This document shows, one piece after another, positions 35,263-44,617 of a DNA stretch of 64,000 nt. Made by a program: the position numbers and the translations under genes. Origin of the DNA: Sporosarcina sp. FSL K6-3457 (GTDB lineage: Bacteria > Bacillota > Bacilli > Bacillales_A > Planococcaceae); NCBI RefSeq assembly GCF_038007285.1, contig NZ_JBBOWX010000001.1:2869501-2933500 (forward strand). Reading direction: 5' to 3'. The stretch's first letter is position 1. Every line of letters begins with the position of its first letter. The notes under the pieces are model-generated. The model had not been told where the DNA came from. It saw only the letters and a program-made list of their open reading frames with translations, and ran no database searches.

Positions 35263-36036
35263 TTATTTTCCTGTAAATACAGGTTGACGTTTTTCAAGAA
35301 ATGCTTGGATTCCTTCTTTTGCATCTTCAGAGATGAAAACTTCACCGAACGAATCGGATTCTGCTTTGACACCTTCATAATAAGATGCTGGTTTTGCGTA
35401 TTGCAGCATAGCCAGTGCAGCTTTCACTGCGACAGGGCTTTTCTTAGCAATTTTCTTGGCAAGTTCCATTGTTTTAGGTAGCAACTCTTCATCTGAATAA
35501 GCTTGGTTAGCGAGCCCTAGACGAACAGCTTCTGTACCACTGATTGGCTCGCTTGTCAGCAACATCTCTGCTGCTTTTGGCATTCCAACATAGCGTGGCA
35601 GACGTTGTGTCCCAGCGAATCCAGGGATTAGACCCAATTGCAATTCTGGCAAGCCTAGTTTCGTCGTGTCAGTAACGATACGCATATGACAACCCATCGC
35701 TAGCTCAAGTCCACCACCGAGTGCCGCGCCATGAATAGCCGCAATAACAGGTTTATGAAAACACTCTAAACGCTCAAACACCTCTTGCCCACTCGCAGCT
35801 AACTTTGAAAACTCTTCTCCCGATGTAACGGATGTAAATTCCTTAATATCCGCACCAGCCGAGAAAAACTTTCCTTCCCCATGTAATACGATGACACGTA
35901 CCGATTCATCGATTTCCATCTGGTCAAGGAGTTCATCGACCTCTAGTATGAGTGCGCGTGAAAGCGCATTCGCAGGCGGCCTGTTAATAGTCGCAACAGC
36001 GACACCGTCTTCAATTGCTACTGTTAGAAACTTCAT
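35263..36036 (-). CDS. fadB: Enoyl-CoA hydratase
   Basis: 257 residues, crotonase fold. Oxyanion-hole stretches [11 protein letters not shown] and [20 protein letters not shown] and the catalytic glutamate region [21 protein letters not shown] are present. Second step of beta-oxidation. Synteny with B. subtilis fadB (ysiB) between fadR and etfB supports the name. ATG 36036 has a GAAAGTGGGGATA leader. Confidence 0.94.
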   Translation of the reverse strand: MKFLTVAIEDGVAVATINRPPANALSRALILEVDELLDQMEIDESVRVIVLHGEGKFFSAGADIKEFTSVTSGEEFSKLAASGQEVFERLECFHKPVIAAIHGAALGGGLELAMGCHMRIVTDTTKLGLPELQLGLIPGFAGTQRLPRYVGMPKAAEMLLTSEPISGTEAVRLGLANQAYSDEELLPKTMELAKKIAKKSPVAVKAALAMLQYAKPASYYEGVKAESDSFGEVFISEDAKEGIQAFLEKRQPVFTGK

Positions 36037-36069
36037 CCTATCCCCACTTTCTACCCATTACATACTAGG

Positions 36070-36651
36070 TTAAGCTTTCAATGCATTCATGATGAGTCTA
36101 TGTACTTCGGGTGTCAATTTCATTAATTCGTATTTCTGATCATTCATCACCCATGAAGTGATTGTTTCATCAATTGTCCCAAATACCATTTGCCTTGCAA
36201 GTCGGATATCAAGCTCGGCATTGAGCCTCCCGTTATCTATTCCTTCTTTCAAGATAGCATCCAGCAGCATTAAATATTCCTTCAGTACTTCGTTAATACG
36301 GAAGCGCAACTCTTTATTCGATTGTCGAAGTTCCAACTGAGTGACGATTGCAAGTTGACGGTCTTCATGAAGTACACGGAAATGATTATCGATCATCCTC
36401 AATAATTTTTCAGAAGTGTCGATGTCTTTTTTCATGATAACCTCAACATTATTGACGAATATAGCCATCTTTTCCCTAAATACAGATATAAGAATATCCT
36501 CTTTATTTTTAAAGTAAAGATAAATCGTCCCGTCTGCAACACCAGCTTCCTTCGCAATCTTTGAGACTTGTGCTTGATGAAATCCATTTTCAGCGATGAC
36601 AACAACTGCCGCATCTACGATTTGTTTATATTTCGGCCTATCTCGTTTCAC
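36070..36651 (-). CDS. fadR: TetR-family fatty-acid degradation repressor FadR
   Basis: 193 residues. The N-terminal TetR helix-turn-helix reads KYKQIVDAAVVVIAENGF, VSKIAKEAGVADGTIYLYFKNKEDIL. The C-terminal ligand domain (FGTIDETITSWVMNDQKYELM) closely follows B. subtilis FadR, which is released by long-chain acyl-CoA. I choose GTG 36651 (VKRDRPKY) behind GGTGGTGAT, because family members start there. A FadR-type palindrome overlaps its own promoter, so it is autoregulated. Confidence 0.93.
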   Translation of the reverse strand: MKRDRPKYKQIVDAAVVVIAENGFHQAQVSKIAKEAGVADGTIYLYFKNKEDILISVFREKMAIFVNNVEVIMKKDIDTSEKLLRMIDNHFRVLHEDRQLAIVTQLELRQSNKELRFRINEVLKEYLMLLDAILKEGIDNGRLNAELDIRLARQMVFGTIDETITSWVMNDQKYELMKLTPEVHRLIMNALKA

Positions 36652-36677
36652 TACTATCACCACCAAATACGAAAATA

Positions 36678-36731
36678 TGAATGATGATTCATTCATATTT
36701 TCATATTAGTATTTAATTGGCGGTGTGTCAA
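36678..36731 (-). promoter_or_regulatory. fadR promoter with FadR operator
   Basis: On the minus strand TTGACA (36731-36726), 17-bp spacer, TAATAT (36708-36703), then the palindrome TGAATGA-TGAT-TCATTCA (36695-36678) over the start of transcription. It separates lcfA from fadR-fadB-etfBA, so the latter can be transcribed on their own. Confidence 0.85.
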
Positions 36732-36742
36732 GCATTATCATA

Positions 36743-38440
36743 TCACGAAGTCAATCGTTCCTGTTCAGCCTTCTTCTTCTCTTCATCCACAAGTGTCCGG
36801 CGTAAGATTTTTCCAACTGCTGTTTTTGGTAATTCACTACGGAATTCATACTTGCGTGGTACTTTAAATGATGCTAAATGTTCACGACAATACTTATCTA
36901 ACTGCTCTTCTGTTACTGAAGCGCCCTCTTTCAAGACGATATAGGCTTTGACGGTTTCCCCTCTGTACGGATCTGGGATACCCGCAACGACACATTCTTG
37001 AATCGCTTCGTGTTCATACAATATTTCTTCAATTTCACGTGGATAAATATTAAAACCACTCGCAATAATCATATCTTTTTTACGATCCACAACGTAAAAA
37101 TAACCTTTTTCGTCCATATAGCCAAGATCACCTGTCAAGAACCAGCCATCACGGAACGTTTGCTTCGTATCCTCTGGTCGATTCCAGTAGCCTTTCATCA
37201 CTTGTGGACCTCTCACTGCAATTTCACCAACTTCACCAAATGCAAGTGGTTCTGATGAGTCAGGACCCAATATGCAGGAGTCTGTATCTGGCCACGGTAC
37301 ACCGACAGAGGCCTTTATACGCTCTGTTGCCCAAACAAAGTTCGCATGTGTAACAGGCGATGTTTCCGTCAAACCATAGCCTTCAACTAATTTTCCGCCG
37401 GTAACCTTTTCAAATTTCTCCTGTATTTCAACCGGTAACGCTGCTGAACCACTAATACATGCTTTTATAGAGGATAAATCATATTTTGCAACGTCTGGAT
37501 GATTCAATAAGCCAATGTAAATAGTAGGTGCACCTGGAAATAGTGTCGGCTTCTGTTTGTCGATTGTTTTTAAAGCTGTTTCAAAATCGAATTTCGGTAT
37601 GAGTACCATTTTGTTACCTAACATAACTGACAGGACTAATACTGTCGTCATGCCATAAACGTGGAAAAATGGCAGAATGCCCATCACTGTTTCTTTACCT
37701 TCCTCACACTTATATAGCCATTCACTACACATCTTGACATTCGAATTAAGGTTAGCATGCGTTAGCATAACTCCTTTTGGTGGTCCTGTTGTTCCACCAG
37801 TGTATTGCAATAAGGCAATATCTTCATCGTAATTAAAATCATAACTAACTGGGTTTGAATTGGCGACTTTCATTATTTCAGTAAAGAGATGATTCATCCC
37901 TCGATGTTCAACTTTTACCGTCATGCCATATTCTTTTTTCTGGATAAATGGATAAATAAGATTTTTAGGGAATGGCAAGTAATCTTTAATGCCTGTAATG
38001 ATAACATGCTCGAGCTCTGTATCTTTGACAACTTTTGAAATTCGCGGAAATAAAATATCAAGTGAAATAATTGCCTTTGCACCAGAATCCACCATTTGGT
38101 AGGCTAGCTCACGTTCCGTATAAAGTGGATTGGTCTGTACAACGATAGCCCCTATATAGAGGATGCCATAATAGGCGATGGCACTTTGTGGACAGTTCGG
38201 CAACATAATCGCCACCCGATCCCCTTTTTCAATCCCAATCGATTTCAGATAGTTTGCGAACTTCAAAGCAGATTCGTGGAATTCCTTATAGGTAATATCT
38301 TTCCCCATAAAATGTATCGCAGTTTTTTCAGGATACTTTTTGCTGGACCTCGTTAGAAATTCCTGAATTGGAACCCGTTCATAATCCAGCGTCTTTGCGA
38401 TTTCAGCAGGATACAAATCCAACCAAGGTTTTGCCGTCAT
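36743..38440 (-). CDS. lcfA: Long-chain acyl-CoA synthetase
   Basis: 565 residues, AMP-forming ligase. ATP/AMP motif LLQYTGGTTGPPKGVMLTHANL, then GYGLTETSPVTH, the FACS signature region DGWFLTGDLGYMDEKGYFYVVDRKKDMI, and the C-terminal PKTAVGKILRRTLV with the catalytic lysine. It activates fatty acids for beta-oxidation. The start ATG 38440 (MTAKPW) has GGGGAG eight bases upstream; the longer frame is leader. Confidence 0.95.
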   Translation of the reverse strand: MTAKPWLDLYPAEIAKTLDYERVPIQEFLTRSSKKYPEKTAIHFMGKDITYKEFHESALKFANYLKSIGIEKGDRVAIMLPNCPQSAIAYYGILYIGAIVVQTNPLYTERELAYQMVDSGAKAIISLDILFPRISKVVKDTELEHVIITGIKDYLPFPKNLIYPFIQKKEYGMTVKVEHRGMNHLFTEIMKVANSNPVSYDFNYDEDIALLQYTGGTTGPPKGVMLTHANLNSNVKMCSEWLYKCEEGKETVMGILPFFHVYGMTTVLVLSVMLGNKMVLIPKFDFETALKTIDKQKPTLFPGAPTIYIGLLNHPDVAKYDLSSIKACISGSAALPVEIQEKFEKVTGGKLVEGYGLTETSPVTHANFVWATERIKASVGVPWPDTDSCILGPDSSEPLAFGEVGEIAVRGPQVMKGYWNRPEDTKQTFRDGWFLTGDLGYMDEKGYFYVVDRKKDMIIASGFNIYPREIEEILYEHEAIQECVVAGIPDPYRGETVKAYIVLKEGASVTEEQLDKYCREHLASFKVPRKYEFRSELPKTAVGKILRRTLVDEEKKKAEQERLTS

Positions 38441-38481
38441 GTGAAACTCCCCTCTCCTCTTTCTATTCAATAACAATCAAA

Positions 38482-38612
38482 CGCGCCTCAGCGTCATTGC
38501 GTCCAGATTTTGAATTGAGATTGCCTTCTTTCACTCCCTTTAAAATCTGTGACATCCGCCGGAGGTTCAACTTAATTTAGTCGAGGTTTGAACCCCATTG
38601 AATTAAGTTGAA
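38482..38612 (-). repeat. Structured leader repeat A, copy 2 (lcfA leader)
   Basis: It matches the copy in the lysC leader in GCGT(C/A)ATTGCGTCC(A/G)GATTTT and AAAATC(T/C)GTGACATCCGCCGG. Its terminal inverted repeat has other arms (TTCAACTTAATT 38566-38577 with AATTAAGTTGAA 38601-38612) but a similar loop containing GGTTTGAACC. It lies between the lcfA promoter and start codon, so it is transcribed as leader RNA. Confidence 0.75.
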
Positions 38613-38626
38613 TATTCCTATAGTTA

Positions 38627-38655
38627 ATTATAGAGCTAATTGAATCCGCTTACAA
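38627..38655 (-). promoter_or_regulatory. Promoter of lcfA
   Basis: TTGTAA (38655-38650), exactly 17-bp spacer, TATAAT (38632-38627) on the minus strand. No FadR-type palindrome is visible beside it. Confidence 0.7.
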
Positions 38656-38667
38656 TGAGAATTTTTA

Positions 38668-38716
38668 TTAATTTGAAATAATAGGGAAGGGGAATATCCC
38701 CATTATTTCAAATTAA
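38668..38716. repeat. 15-bp perfect palindrome upstream of the lcfA promoter
   Basis: TTAATTTGAAATAAT (38668-38682) and ATTATTTCAAATTAA (38702-38716) enclose a loop with its own GGGGAATATCCCC. It may be a terminator-like hairpin or an operator. Confidence 0.6.
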
Positions 38717-38732
38717 GCCCCCTGCGGATGAA

Positions 38733-38776
38733 TAAAAAATGCCTTGACCGGCATATTTCGGTCAAGGCATTTTAAA
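38733..38776 (-). terminator. Terminator of the mutS2-yshE transcript
   Basis: AAAATGCCTTGACCG / CGGTCAAGGCATTTT stem with an 8-base loop and A/T runs at both sides. The small gene's stop codon lies inside the upper arm. Confidence 0.88.
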
Positions 38777-38872
38777 GAATAACCAGCTAGGGGTTCCAAA
38801 ATTCAGCCAGTAAATACCGACTGCGATAAAAATAACACAAATAGCTATTAATACTTTTGCTAACTTTTCCAC
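38762..38872 (-). CDS. Small membrane protein, 36 residues
   Basis: GTG start with TAGGAG eight bases upstream, 12 bases after the DUF350 gene. The product MEKLAKVLIAICVIFIAVGI... has one transmembrane helix and a short tail WLNFGTPSWLFFKMP. The stop codon falls in the terminator stem. The tight spacing to the DUF350 membrane protein suggests that they act together. I recognise no family. Confidence 0.65.
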   Translation of the reverse strand: MEKLAKVLIAICVIFIAVGIYWLNFGTPSWLFFKMP

Positions 38873-38884
38873 ATATAACGACTC

Positions 38885-39298
38885 CTATGAAATACTTGCC
38901 CCAATAACGAATGACAGACCGACTGATATGATTAAAGAAATGAAACCTACAGAACGATTATCAGCTTCAATTTCCTTATCGATATTGAATTTCGGTGTTA
39001 GGAATTCAAACAGAATATAAGCAAAGACGAGCAGGATAAATCCAAATAATCCCCATCCAATCATTTCAGGCAATGAGTTATGCCGTTCGATTGAGTAGCG
39101 AAAGATGTTACATACACCAAATATTTTCCCACCTGTTGCAAACGCAACGGATAAATTACCTTTTCGAATTTCTTCCCAGTTCTTATATTTCGTCACGAGC
39201 TCAAAAAGCACCATTGAGACAATAAGACAAAGGATAACAACACTGAAATAGCCCGCAGTTTCTACAAGTGGATGACTCCAAAATCCCGTGTTCGTCAT
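38885..39298 (-). CDS. yshE: DUF350 membrane protein (YshE-like)
   Basis: 137 residues with four hydrophobic segments. KEIEADNRSVGFISLIISVGLSFVIGASIS at the end is typical of DUF350/YshE (UPF0719) proteins of unknown function. ATG 39298 has AAAAGGAGC upstream. It lies between mutS2 and lcfA, as in B. subtilis. Confidence 0.85.
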   Translation of the reverse strand: MTNTGFWSHPLVETAGYFSVVILCLIVSMVLFELVTKYKNWEEIRKGNLSVAFATGGKIFGVCNIFRYSIERHNSLPEMIGWGLFGFILLVFAYILFEFLTPKFNIDKEIEADNRSVGFISLIISVGLSFVIGASIS

Positions 39299-39385
39299 AA
39301 TTTTAAGCTCCTTTTACATTCGGTCATTCCTACCTATACGGACAAAGGCGGAAAAGGTTTCAAAAAGGAGCATATTTTATTACAA

Positions 39386-41740
39386 TCATTTCAATTCCAC
39401 TACAGTCACACCGTGTCCGCCTTCGCCAGCTTCCCCAAAACGATAGCTTTTGACACGGGAATGATTTTTCAAGAATTGTTGGATGCCTTGTCTTAATGCA
39501 CCTGTGCCTTTACCGTGGATAATGGATACTTGGTGATAATTTGATAATAATGCGTCATCCAAATATTTCTCTGTGCGGAAGATGGCATCTTCATAGCGCT
39601 CTCCACGTAGGTCGAGTTCTAGTTTGATATGCGAATCTCTTCCCCTTACAGAAGTCGTCACAACAGTTGGTTTCTCTTTTTCTGGTTTGACGTATTCTAA
39701 GCCTGACTGGTCCAGCTTCATCTTCAAAATACCGATTTGGACAACCCATTCCGTACTCGATACTTTTTCGACGAGTGTGCCTTTTTGACCATAGCTAAGC
39801 ACTTTCACTTCATCACCAGCTTGCAGAGGTCTTGGTGCTGCTTTTGCTTTGATCACTTTTTTCACTTCAAGTGGCGCGGCACCTTCTAAACGTTTACGTG
39901 CTTCAATCAATTCATGCTCTTTGATGTTTGCTCCAACATTTAAGCGCATGGCGCGTAAATCTGAAATAACTGCTTCCGACTCACGTTTTGCCTCTTCAAC
40001 GATTTTCTTCGCTTTTTCTTTCGCTTTCGCTTCCAATCGTTCTTTCATGCTGTCGAATTCAGCTAAACGTTCTTCCAACTCGCGCTTCAACTGTTCCGTT
40101 TCCAGCAATACTTCATGCGTTTGTTCCGCATCTTTTTCCGATTGAACACGACTTGTTTCCAGAGACACAATCATCGAATCGACTTCCCCGCGGTCTGTCC
40201 CCGTGAAAGTTTTTGCACGCTCGATGATGCGCTCTTGCAAACCAAGCCGCTTCGAAATTTCAAACGCATTACTGCGACCTGGCACGCCAATTAATAAACG
40301 ATACGTCGGACTCAATGTTTCTATATCGAACTCGACACTCGCATTGGCAACGCCTGGACGGTTATAGCCATACGCTTTTAATTCTGGATAATGAGTCGTT
40401 GCCATTACGCGCGCACCATGCCCATGTACTTCATCCAAAATCGAGATGGCCAGTGCCGCCCCTTCCTGTGGATCCGTACCTGAACCGAGCTCGTCGAAAA
40501 TAATTAATGAACGATCATCGTATTTTTGAATAATATCAACAATATTAACCATATGTGAAGAGAACGTACTCAAACTTTGCTCAATCGATTGTTCATCCCC
40601 AATGTCAGCATAGACCGAATCGAAGACAGCAATTTCCGAACCATCGAGTGCAGGAATTGGCAACCCAGCTTGTGCCATTAATGTGCACAAGCCGACCGTT
40701 TTCAATGTCACGGTTTTCCCACCTGTATTAGGTCCGGTAATAACGATTGTTGTAATATCTTTACCAAATTCAATTGTATTCGCAACGGCCGTTTCAATCG
40801 GCAACAATGGATGACGCGCTTTCGCCAAGCGAATATAGCCTTCGTTGTTCACTTCTGGTTTCGTACACTTATGCGCCATACCAAATTTCGCTTTCGCAAG
40901 GATAATATCAATTTCGGCCAAGACAGCGACTAAAGTAAATAGTTCATGGGCAATTTCCTGCACTTTGGCAGATAGTTCGAGGAGAATTTTCTCGATTTCT
41001 TCTTGCTCCTGCATTTTCAAGCGTCTAATTTCATTATTCGCCTGAACGACTGCATCCGGTTCGATGAACAACGTCTGCCCAGATGACGACATATCATGAA
41101 TAACACCGCCATAATGGGAACGGTACTCCGCCTTGACAGGTATAACAAAACGGTCATTACGAATCGTCACAATCGAATCGGACAGCATCTTCGCTGCATT
41201 GCGCCCACGTGTGTAGCTTTCTAGCTTTTCACGAACTCGCCCTTCTTGCATTCGCAATCCCTGTCGAATAGAACGCAGCGAACCCGACGCACTATCGACA
41301 ACATGTCCATTATCGTCAATGCACGCATTGATTTCATGCTCCAAGCCCGTCAAAATGGGAATCAACTCTTTTTTAGCTACGAAATGTGGAATGTCAATAT
41401 CTTCGTCGGCTACAATGGCTTCGATGAATTGACGTAAAATTCGGCTCGCGCGGATGGTATTGGCAACCTCCATTAATTCATAGGCGCTTAACATACCGCC
41501 TTGCTGCGCACGTTTTGCGTGGGGTCTAATATCACTAATGCCCCCCATTGGCACATTGCCACGGACGCGTAAAATGGATAGCCCTTCATCCATTTCTTCT
41601 AGTAATCGAACAACCTCGTCAAACTCACTAACAGGAACTAATTTTTCTATATAAGAACGACCGGCAAATGATGTGCAATGTGTAGCCACAATATCCCGGA
41701 TTTTATCGAACTCAAGTGTTTTTAAGACACGATTTTCCAA
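39386..41740 (-). CDS. mutS2: MutS2 endonuclease/ATPase
   Basis: 784 residues. The MutS-like ATPase core is clear: Walker A GPNTGGKTVTLKT, FSSHMVNIVDIIQ, Walker B IIFDELGSGTDPQEGAAL, ATTHYPELKAYG. A coiled coil follows (about 520-620), then the Smr nuclease domain at the C-terminus (LDLRGERYEDA, IIHGKGTGALRQGI). Known roles are recombination control and ribosome-collision rescue. The start is TTG 41740 with AAAGGAAGTG; family members begin at this point. Confidence 0.94.
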   Translation of the reverse strand: MENRVLKTLEFDKIRDIVATHCTSFAGRSYIEKLVPVSEFDEVVRLLEEMDEGLSILRVRGNVPMGGISDIRPHAKRAQQGGMLSAYELMEVANTIRASRILRQFIEAIVADEDIDIPHFVAKKELIPILTGLEHEINACIDDNGHVVDSASGSLRSIRQGLRMQEGRVREKLESYTRGRNAAKMLSDSIVTIRNDRFVIPVKAEYRSHYGGVIHDMSSSGQTLFIEPDAVVQANNEIRRLKMQEQEEIEKILLELSAKVQEIAHELFTLVAVLAEIDIILAKAKFGMAHKCTKPEVNNEGYIRLAKARHPLLPIETAVANTIEFGKDITTIVITGPNTGGKTVTLKTVGLCTLMAQAGLPIPALDGSEIAVFDSVYADIGDEQSIEQSLSTFSSHMVNIVDIIQKYDDRSLIIFDELGSGTDPQEGAALAISILDEVHGHGARVMATTHYPELKAYGYNRPGVANASVEFDIETLSPTYRLLIGVPGRSNAFEISKRLGLQERIIERAKTFTGTDRGEVDSMIVSLETSRVQSEKDAEQTHEVLLETEQLKRELEERLAEFDSMKERLEAKAKEKAKKIVEEAKRESEAVISDLRAMRLNVGANIKEHELIEARKRLEGAAPLEVKKVIKAKAAPRPLQAGDEVKVLSYGQKGTLVEKVSSTEWVVQIGILKMKLDQSGLEYVKPEKEKPTVVTTSVRGRDSHIKLELDLRGERYEDAIFRTEKYLDDALLSNYHQVSIIHGKGTGALRQGIQQFLKNHSRVKSYRFGEAGEGGHGVTVVELK

Positions 41741-41756
41741 TGTCTTACACTTCCTT

Positions 41757-43463
41757 TCATTTCCGGACGATGTCACGGAGGAATTTATCGAGCGGCCATG
41801 TATTAACGACCGTTTCTTTTTTCAGCCAAGCTTTTTGGCCGTATTTCACACCAATATCCATATATTTCAACTGATCAATAGCATGTGCGTCTGTATTGAT
41901 AGCGATCGGAACGCCTGCCTCTTGCGCCATGATTAAATGTTCCGTCGCCAAATCCAATCGGTAAGGATTCGCATTTAGCTCCAATACTTTACCGTATTCC
42001 TTAGCCCATTGAATAAGCTGGGGTATATCCGGATTATAGCCTTCACGCTGACCGACAATACGCCCTGTTGGATGTGCAATCATATCGACATGCGGATTTT
42101 TCATCGCCGTATGGAGCCTCTCCATAATTTGTTCTTGCGATTGGCTAAAGCTTGAATGGATAGACGCAATAACAAAATCGAGCTCACTTAACAATTCATC
42201 GTTAAAATCGAGCGTTGCATCGGGAAGAATGTCCATTTCCGTTCCACAAAAAATTTCAATATCATCATATTCTTCATTTAAAGCACGAATTTCTGCAATT
42301 TGTTGACGCACGCGTTCTGGCGTTAAACCGTTCGCCACTTTCAAGTACTCTGTATGATCCGTAATAACCATATAAGAATAGCCTTTGGCACGGCATGCCT
42401 CCACCATTTCACGGATAGAATAGCCTCCGTCCGACCAAGTCGTATGCATATGCAAGTCAGAGCGGATATCTTCTAGCGCAATTAAGCCTGCTAATTCTTC
42501 GACACGGTCGATTTCACTTCCATTTCTACGAAGCGCGGGTGGAATGAAAGGCAGATCGAAGTGGGCAAAAAATTCCGTTTCCGACTCGAATGTCGTAACA
42601 GCTCCCTCTTCATCCTCCACGCCGTATTCACTAATTTTTAACCCTCTCGACTTCGCTAGCTGACGCATACGAACATTATGATCCTTTGAACCTGTAAAAT
42701 GATGAATGGCGGTAGCGAATTGCTCTTCCTTCACAAAACGGAAATCCGCATCGATTTGTTCTTCCAAGTCGAGTGTGACGGATAATTTGGCGTCACCTGC
42801 CCCGATTGTCGCAGAAAGTGGTAGGGAAGCTAGCAATTTCTCCCGTACAACGCTTGGCTTGTCCGTTACAATGATGAAGTCTACATCACTGCTTTGCTCT
42901 TCTGTCCGGCGGTAACTGCCTGCAACAGAAAAACGGGTGATTTCTGGGATTGCTTGTAGTTCCTGCTCCACAAATGATACAACCTTTTCTACTTGCCAAA
43001 TCGGGAATTTACCTTGGCGTGTGCCTAGCAATTCTATTTCAGCTAACAGATTGTCTTCCGTTTTCTTCCCAAAGCCAGGAGCCTTGCTCACTTCTCCAGC
43101 GGCACATGCATCGCGTAATGATTCGACTGAGTCGATACCGAGTGCTTCATGCAATTTGGCGATTTTCTTGCCACCAAGTCCCGGGATTTTCAATAAGGGA
43201 ACCAGTCCTTTAGGAACCGTCTCTTCTAGCTCTTTTAGTAGCTCTGACTCGCCTTTTTCCAGCAAATCCGTAATGACTGCACCCGTCCCTTTACCGATGC
43301 CCTTTAGTGTAAGAATATCGTCCATTTCAGCTAGACTACGTGGATCAAGTTCGAGTACATTAGCCGCTTTTCGAAATGCAGAAACTTTAAAATGGTTTTC
43401 TCCAAGTAACTCCATATATAAAGCGATTTTTTCAAACGTACGAATGATTGTTTTTTTATTCAA
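41757..43463 (-). CDS. polX: DNA polymerase X family protein with PHP domain
   Basis: 568 residues. N-terminal HhH repeats (LTLKGIGKGTGAVI, LKIPGLGGKKIAKL), the polymerase-beta palm with catalytic aspartates in AGSYRRTEEQSSDVDFIIV, and a C-terminal PHP nuclease domain (SDLHMHTTWSDGGYSIREM, HPTGRIVG, NANPYRLDL, NTDAHAIDQL). Role: base-excision repair gap filling. The start is TTG 43463 behind GAGGAGGG; the length fits B. subtilis PolX (570). Confidence 0.94.
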   Translation of the reverse strand: MNKKTIIRTFEKIALYMELLGENHFKVSAFRKAANVLELDPRSLAEMDDILTLKGIGKGTGAVITDLLEKGESELLKELEETVPKGLVPLLKIPGLGGKKIAKLHEALGIDSVESLRDACAAGEVSKAPGFGKKTEDNLLAEIELLGTRQGKFPIWQVEKVVSFVEQELQAIPEITRFSVAGSYRRTEEQSSDVDFIIVTDKPSVVREKLLASLPLSATIGAGDAKLSVTLDLEEQIDADFRFVKEEQFATAIHHFTGSKDHNVRMRQLAKSRGLKISEYGVEDEEGAVTTFESETEFFAHFDLPFIPPALRRNGSEIDRVEELAGLIALEDIRSDLHMHTTWSDGGYSIREMVEACRAKGYSYMVITDHTEYLKVANGLTPERVRQQIAEIRALNEEYDDIEIFCGTEMDILPDATLDFNDELLSELDFVIASIHSSFSQSQEQIMERLHTAMKNPHVDMIAHPTGRIVGQREGYNPDIPQLIQWAKEYGKVLELNANPYRLDLATEHLIMAQEAGVPIAINTDAHAIDQLKYMDIGVKYGQKAWLKKETVVNTWPLDKFLRDIVRK

Positions 43464-43482
43464 CAAAAGCCCTCCTCTGATG

Positions 43483-43599
43483 AAAAGCGTAAGCGCCTGT
43501 TCAGGGGTGACAGGCATAAGACGGACCAACAGCGTGGTGCTTTTTGCCACATAGCTGGGTCGACTTATGACCCGAGCCCCTAGGCGCTGGAGCCTAGAC
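43483..43599. repeat. Dispersed palindromic repeat B, copy 1
   Basis: It begins AAAAGCGTAAGCGCCTGTTCAG and ends GAGCCCCTAGGCGCTGGAGCCTAGAC, closely matching 57781-57898 at both ends, with a diverged middle containing its own hairpin (GGGTCGACTTATGACCC). It is intergenic, just upstream of polX. Confidence 0.85.
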
Positions 43600-43637
43600 A
43601 CTAGTATATCAAAATAAAATTATTCTTACTGACGTCT

Positions 43638-43671
43638 TGAAAAAAGCTTCCCTCCGGCAAGGGGGAAGCTG
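43638..43671 (-). terminator. Terminator downstream of cvpA
   Basis: AGCTTCCCCC / GGGAAGCT stem and six T on the minus strand, directly after the cvpA stop codon. Confidence 0.8.
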
Positions 43672-44211
43672 TTACTTTTTGTAAATGAACCACCAATTTT
43701 TCACCATTTCAGAAAACACCGGTGTGTGTTCAAACATCGTCTTCGTAAGCAATGATTTGCTTAACAGCCCCTGAACAAAGTCTATTGGTACCATTGCAAG
43801 CAGATAGAGTACTAGGAAAATGAGTATATAAAACTCGATGAACCCAAACATTGCTCCTGCAAATCGCGCAACGAAACCTAAGACAGGTAAGTATTTCAAA
43901 AAATCGAACATAGATGCCACTAATTGCAAGCCAAATTTGACGACTAGAAAAATAAGGACAAATGCCAACAAATGATAAAACGTCTCATCTAAATCGAGTT
44001 GGTCAACCGTCATAGATAGCTTAGAGCCAGCCGTCACGCCCGGATAGGGAATCCAGAGGACAAATTTCTCCGCAAGTTGTTTATAATACGTATAAGCAAC
44101 AATAAGTGCTACGATAAATCCCGTCATATGTATAACTTGGACAATCAGTCCTCGTCTAAAACCAGTGACGAGCCCCCCGAATAGGAGGAATAAGATAAGT
44201 AAATCAAGCAT
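43672..44211 (-). CDS. cvpA: CvpA-family membrane protein
   Basis: 179 residues with four transmembrane helices; LILFLLFGGLVTGFRRGLIVQV at the N-terminus and the YLPVLGFVARFAGAMFG helix are the CvpA (colicin V production) family pattern. The molecular function is unclear. ATG 44211 lies nine bases after zapA, in the zapA-cvpA-polX-mutS2 order of B. subtilis. Confidence 0.9.
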   Translation of the reverse strand: MLDLLILFLLFGGLVTGFRRGLIVQVIHMTGFIVALIVAYTYYKQLAEKFVLWIPYPGVTAGSKLSMTVDQLDLDETFYHLLAFVLIFLVVKFGLQLVASMFDFLKYLPVLGFVARFAGAMFGFIEFYILIFLVLYLLAMVPIDFVQGLLSKSLLTKTMFEHTPVFSEMVKNWWFIYKK

Positions 44212-44220
44212 GTAAGACCG

Positions 44221-44481
44221 TCAACCCTTCAACTTATTCAATTCTTCTTCTATTTGTTCAACTTGCTCTTTTAATTTAAGATAATCATGTACACTATTAA
44301 CAGCGGTGAGCACAGCGATTTTTGAACTGTCAAGATACGGGTTGCGGGCACTGATCTCCCTCATCCTGTCATCAACCATCGAGGCGACCAACCGCACATG
44401 ACTGCTAGTTTCGGTACCGACAATTGTATAAGTCTGTCCGTAAATGTCAACGGTTATGCGTGTCTTCTGTTCGTCTGTCAA
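44221..44481 (-). CDS. zapA: Cell division protein ZapA
   Basis: 86 residues. [36 protein letters not shown] is the ZapA globular head, followed by a coiled coil ([19 protein letters not shown]). It promotes bundling of FtsZ. I place the start at TTG 44481 (LTDEQKTR), seven bases after GGGAGGT; ATG and TTG codons further upstream overlap that site. Confidence 0.9.
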   Translation of the reverse strand: MTDEQKTRITVDIYGQTYTIVGTETSSHVRLVASMVDDRMREISARNPYLDSSKIAVLTAVNSVHDYLKLKEQVEQIEEELNKLKG

Positions 44482-44617
44482 TGGCAATACCTCCCACATC
44501 AATTACGCTTCGCTTTCAGTACAAAAGCATTTGCTGGTTGAAGATAAAAACTCTGTTATCAATCATACCACGAAACTGATTTAGTTGGGAATAAAGTCGA
44601 CGAAAGGAAGTTTTAAT

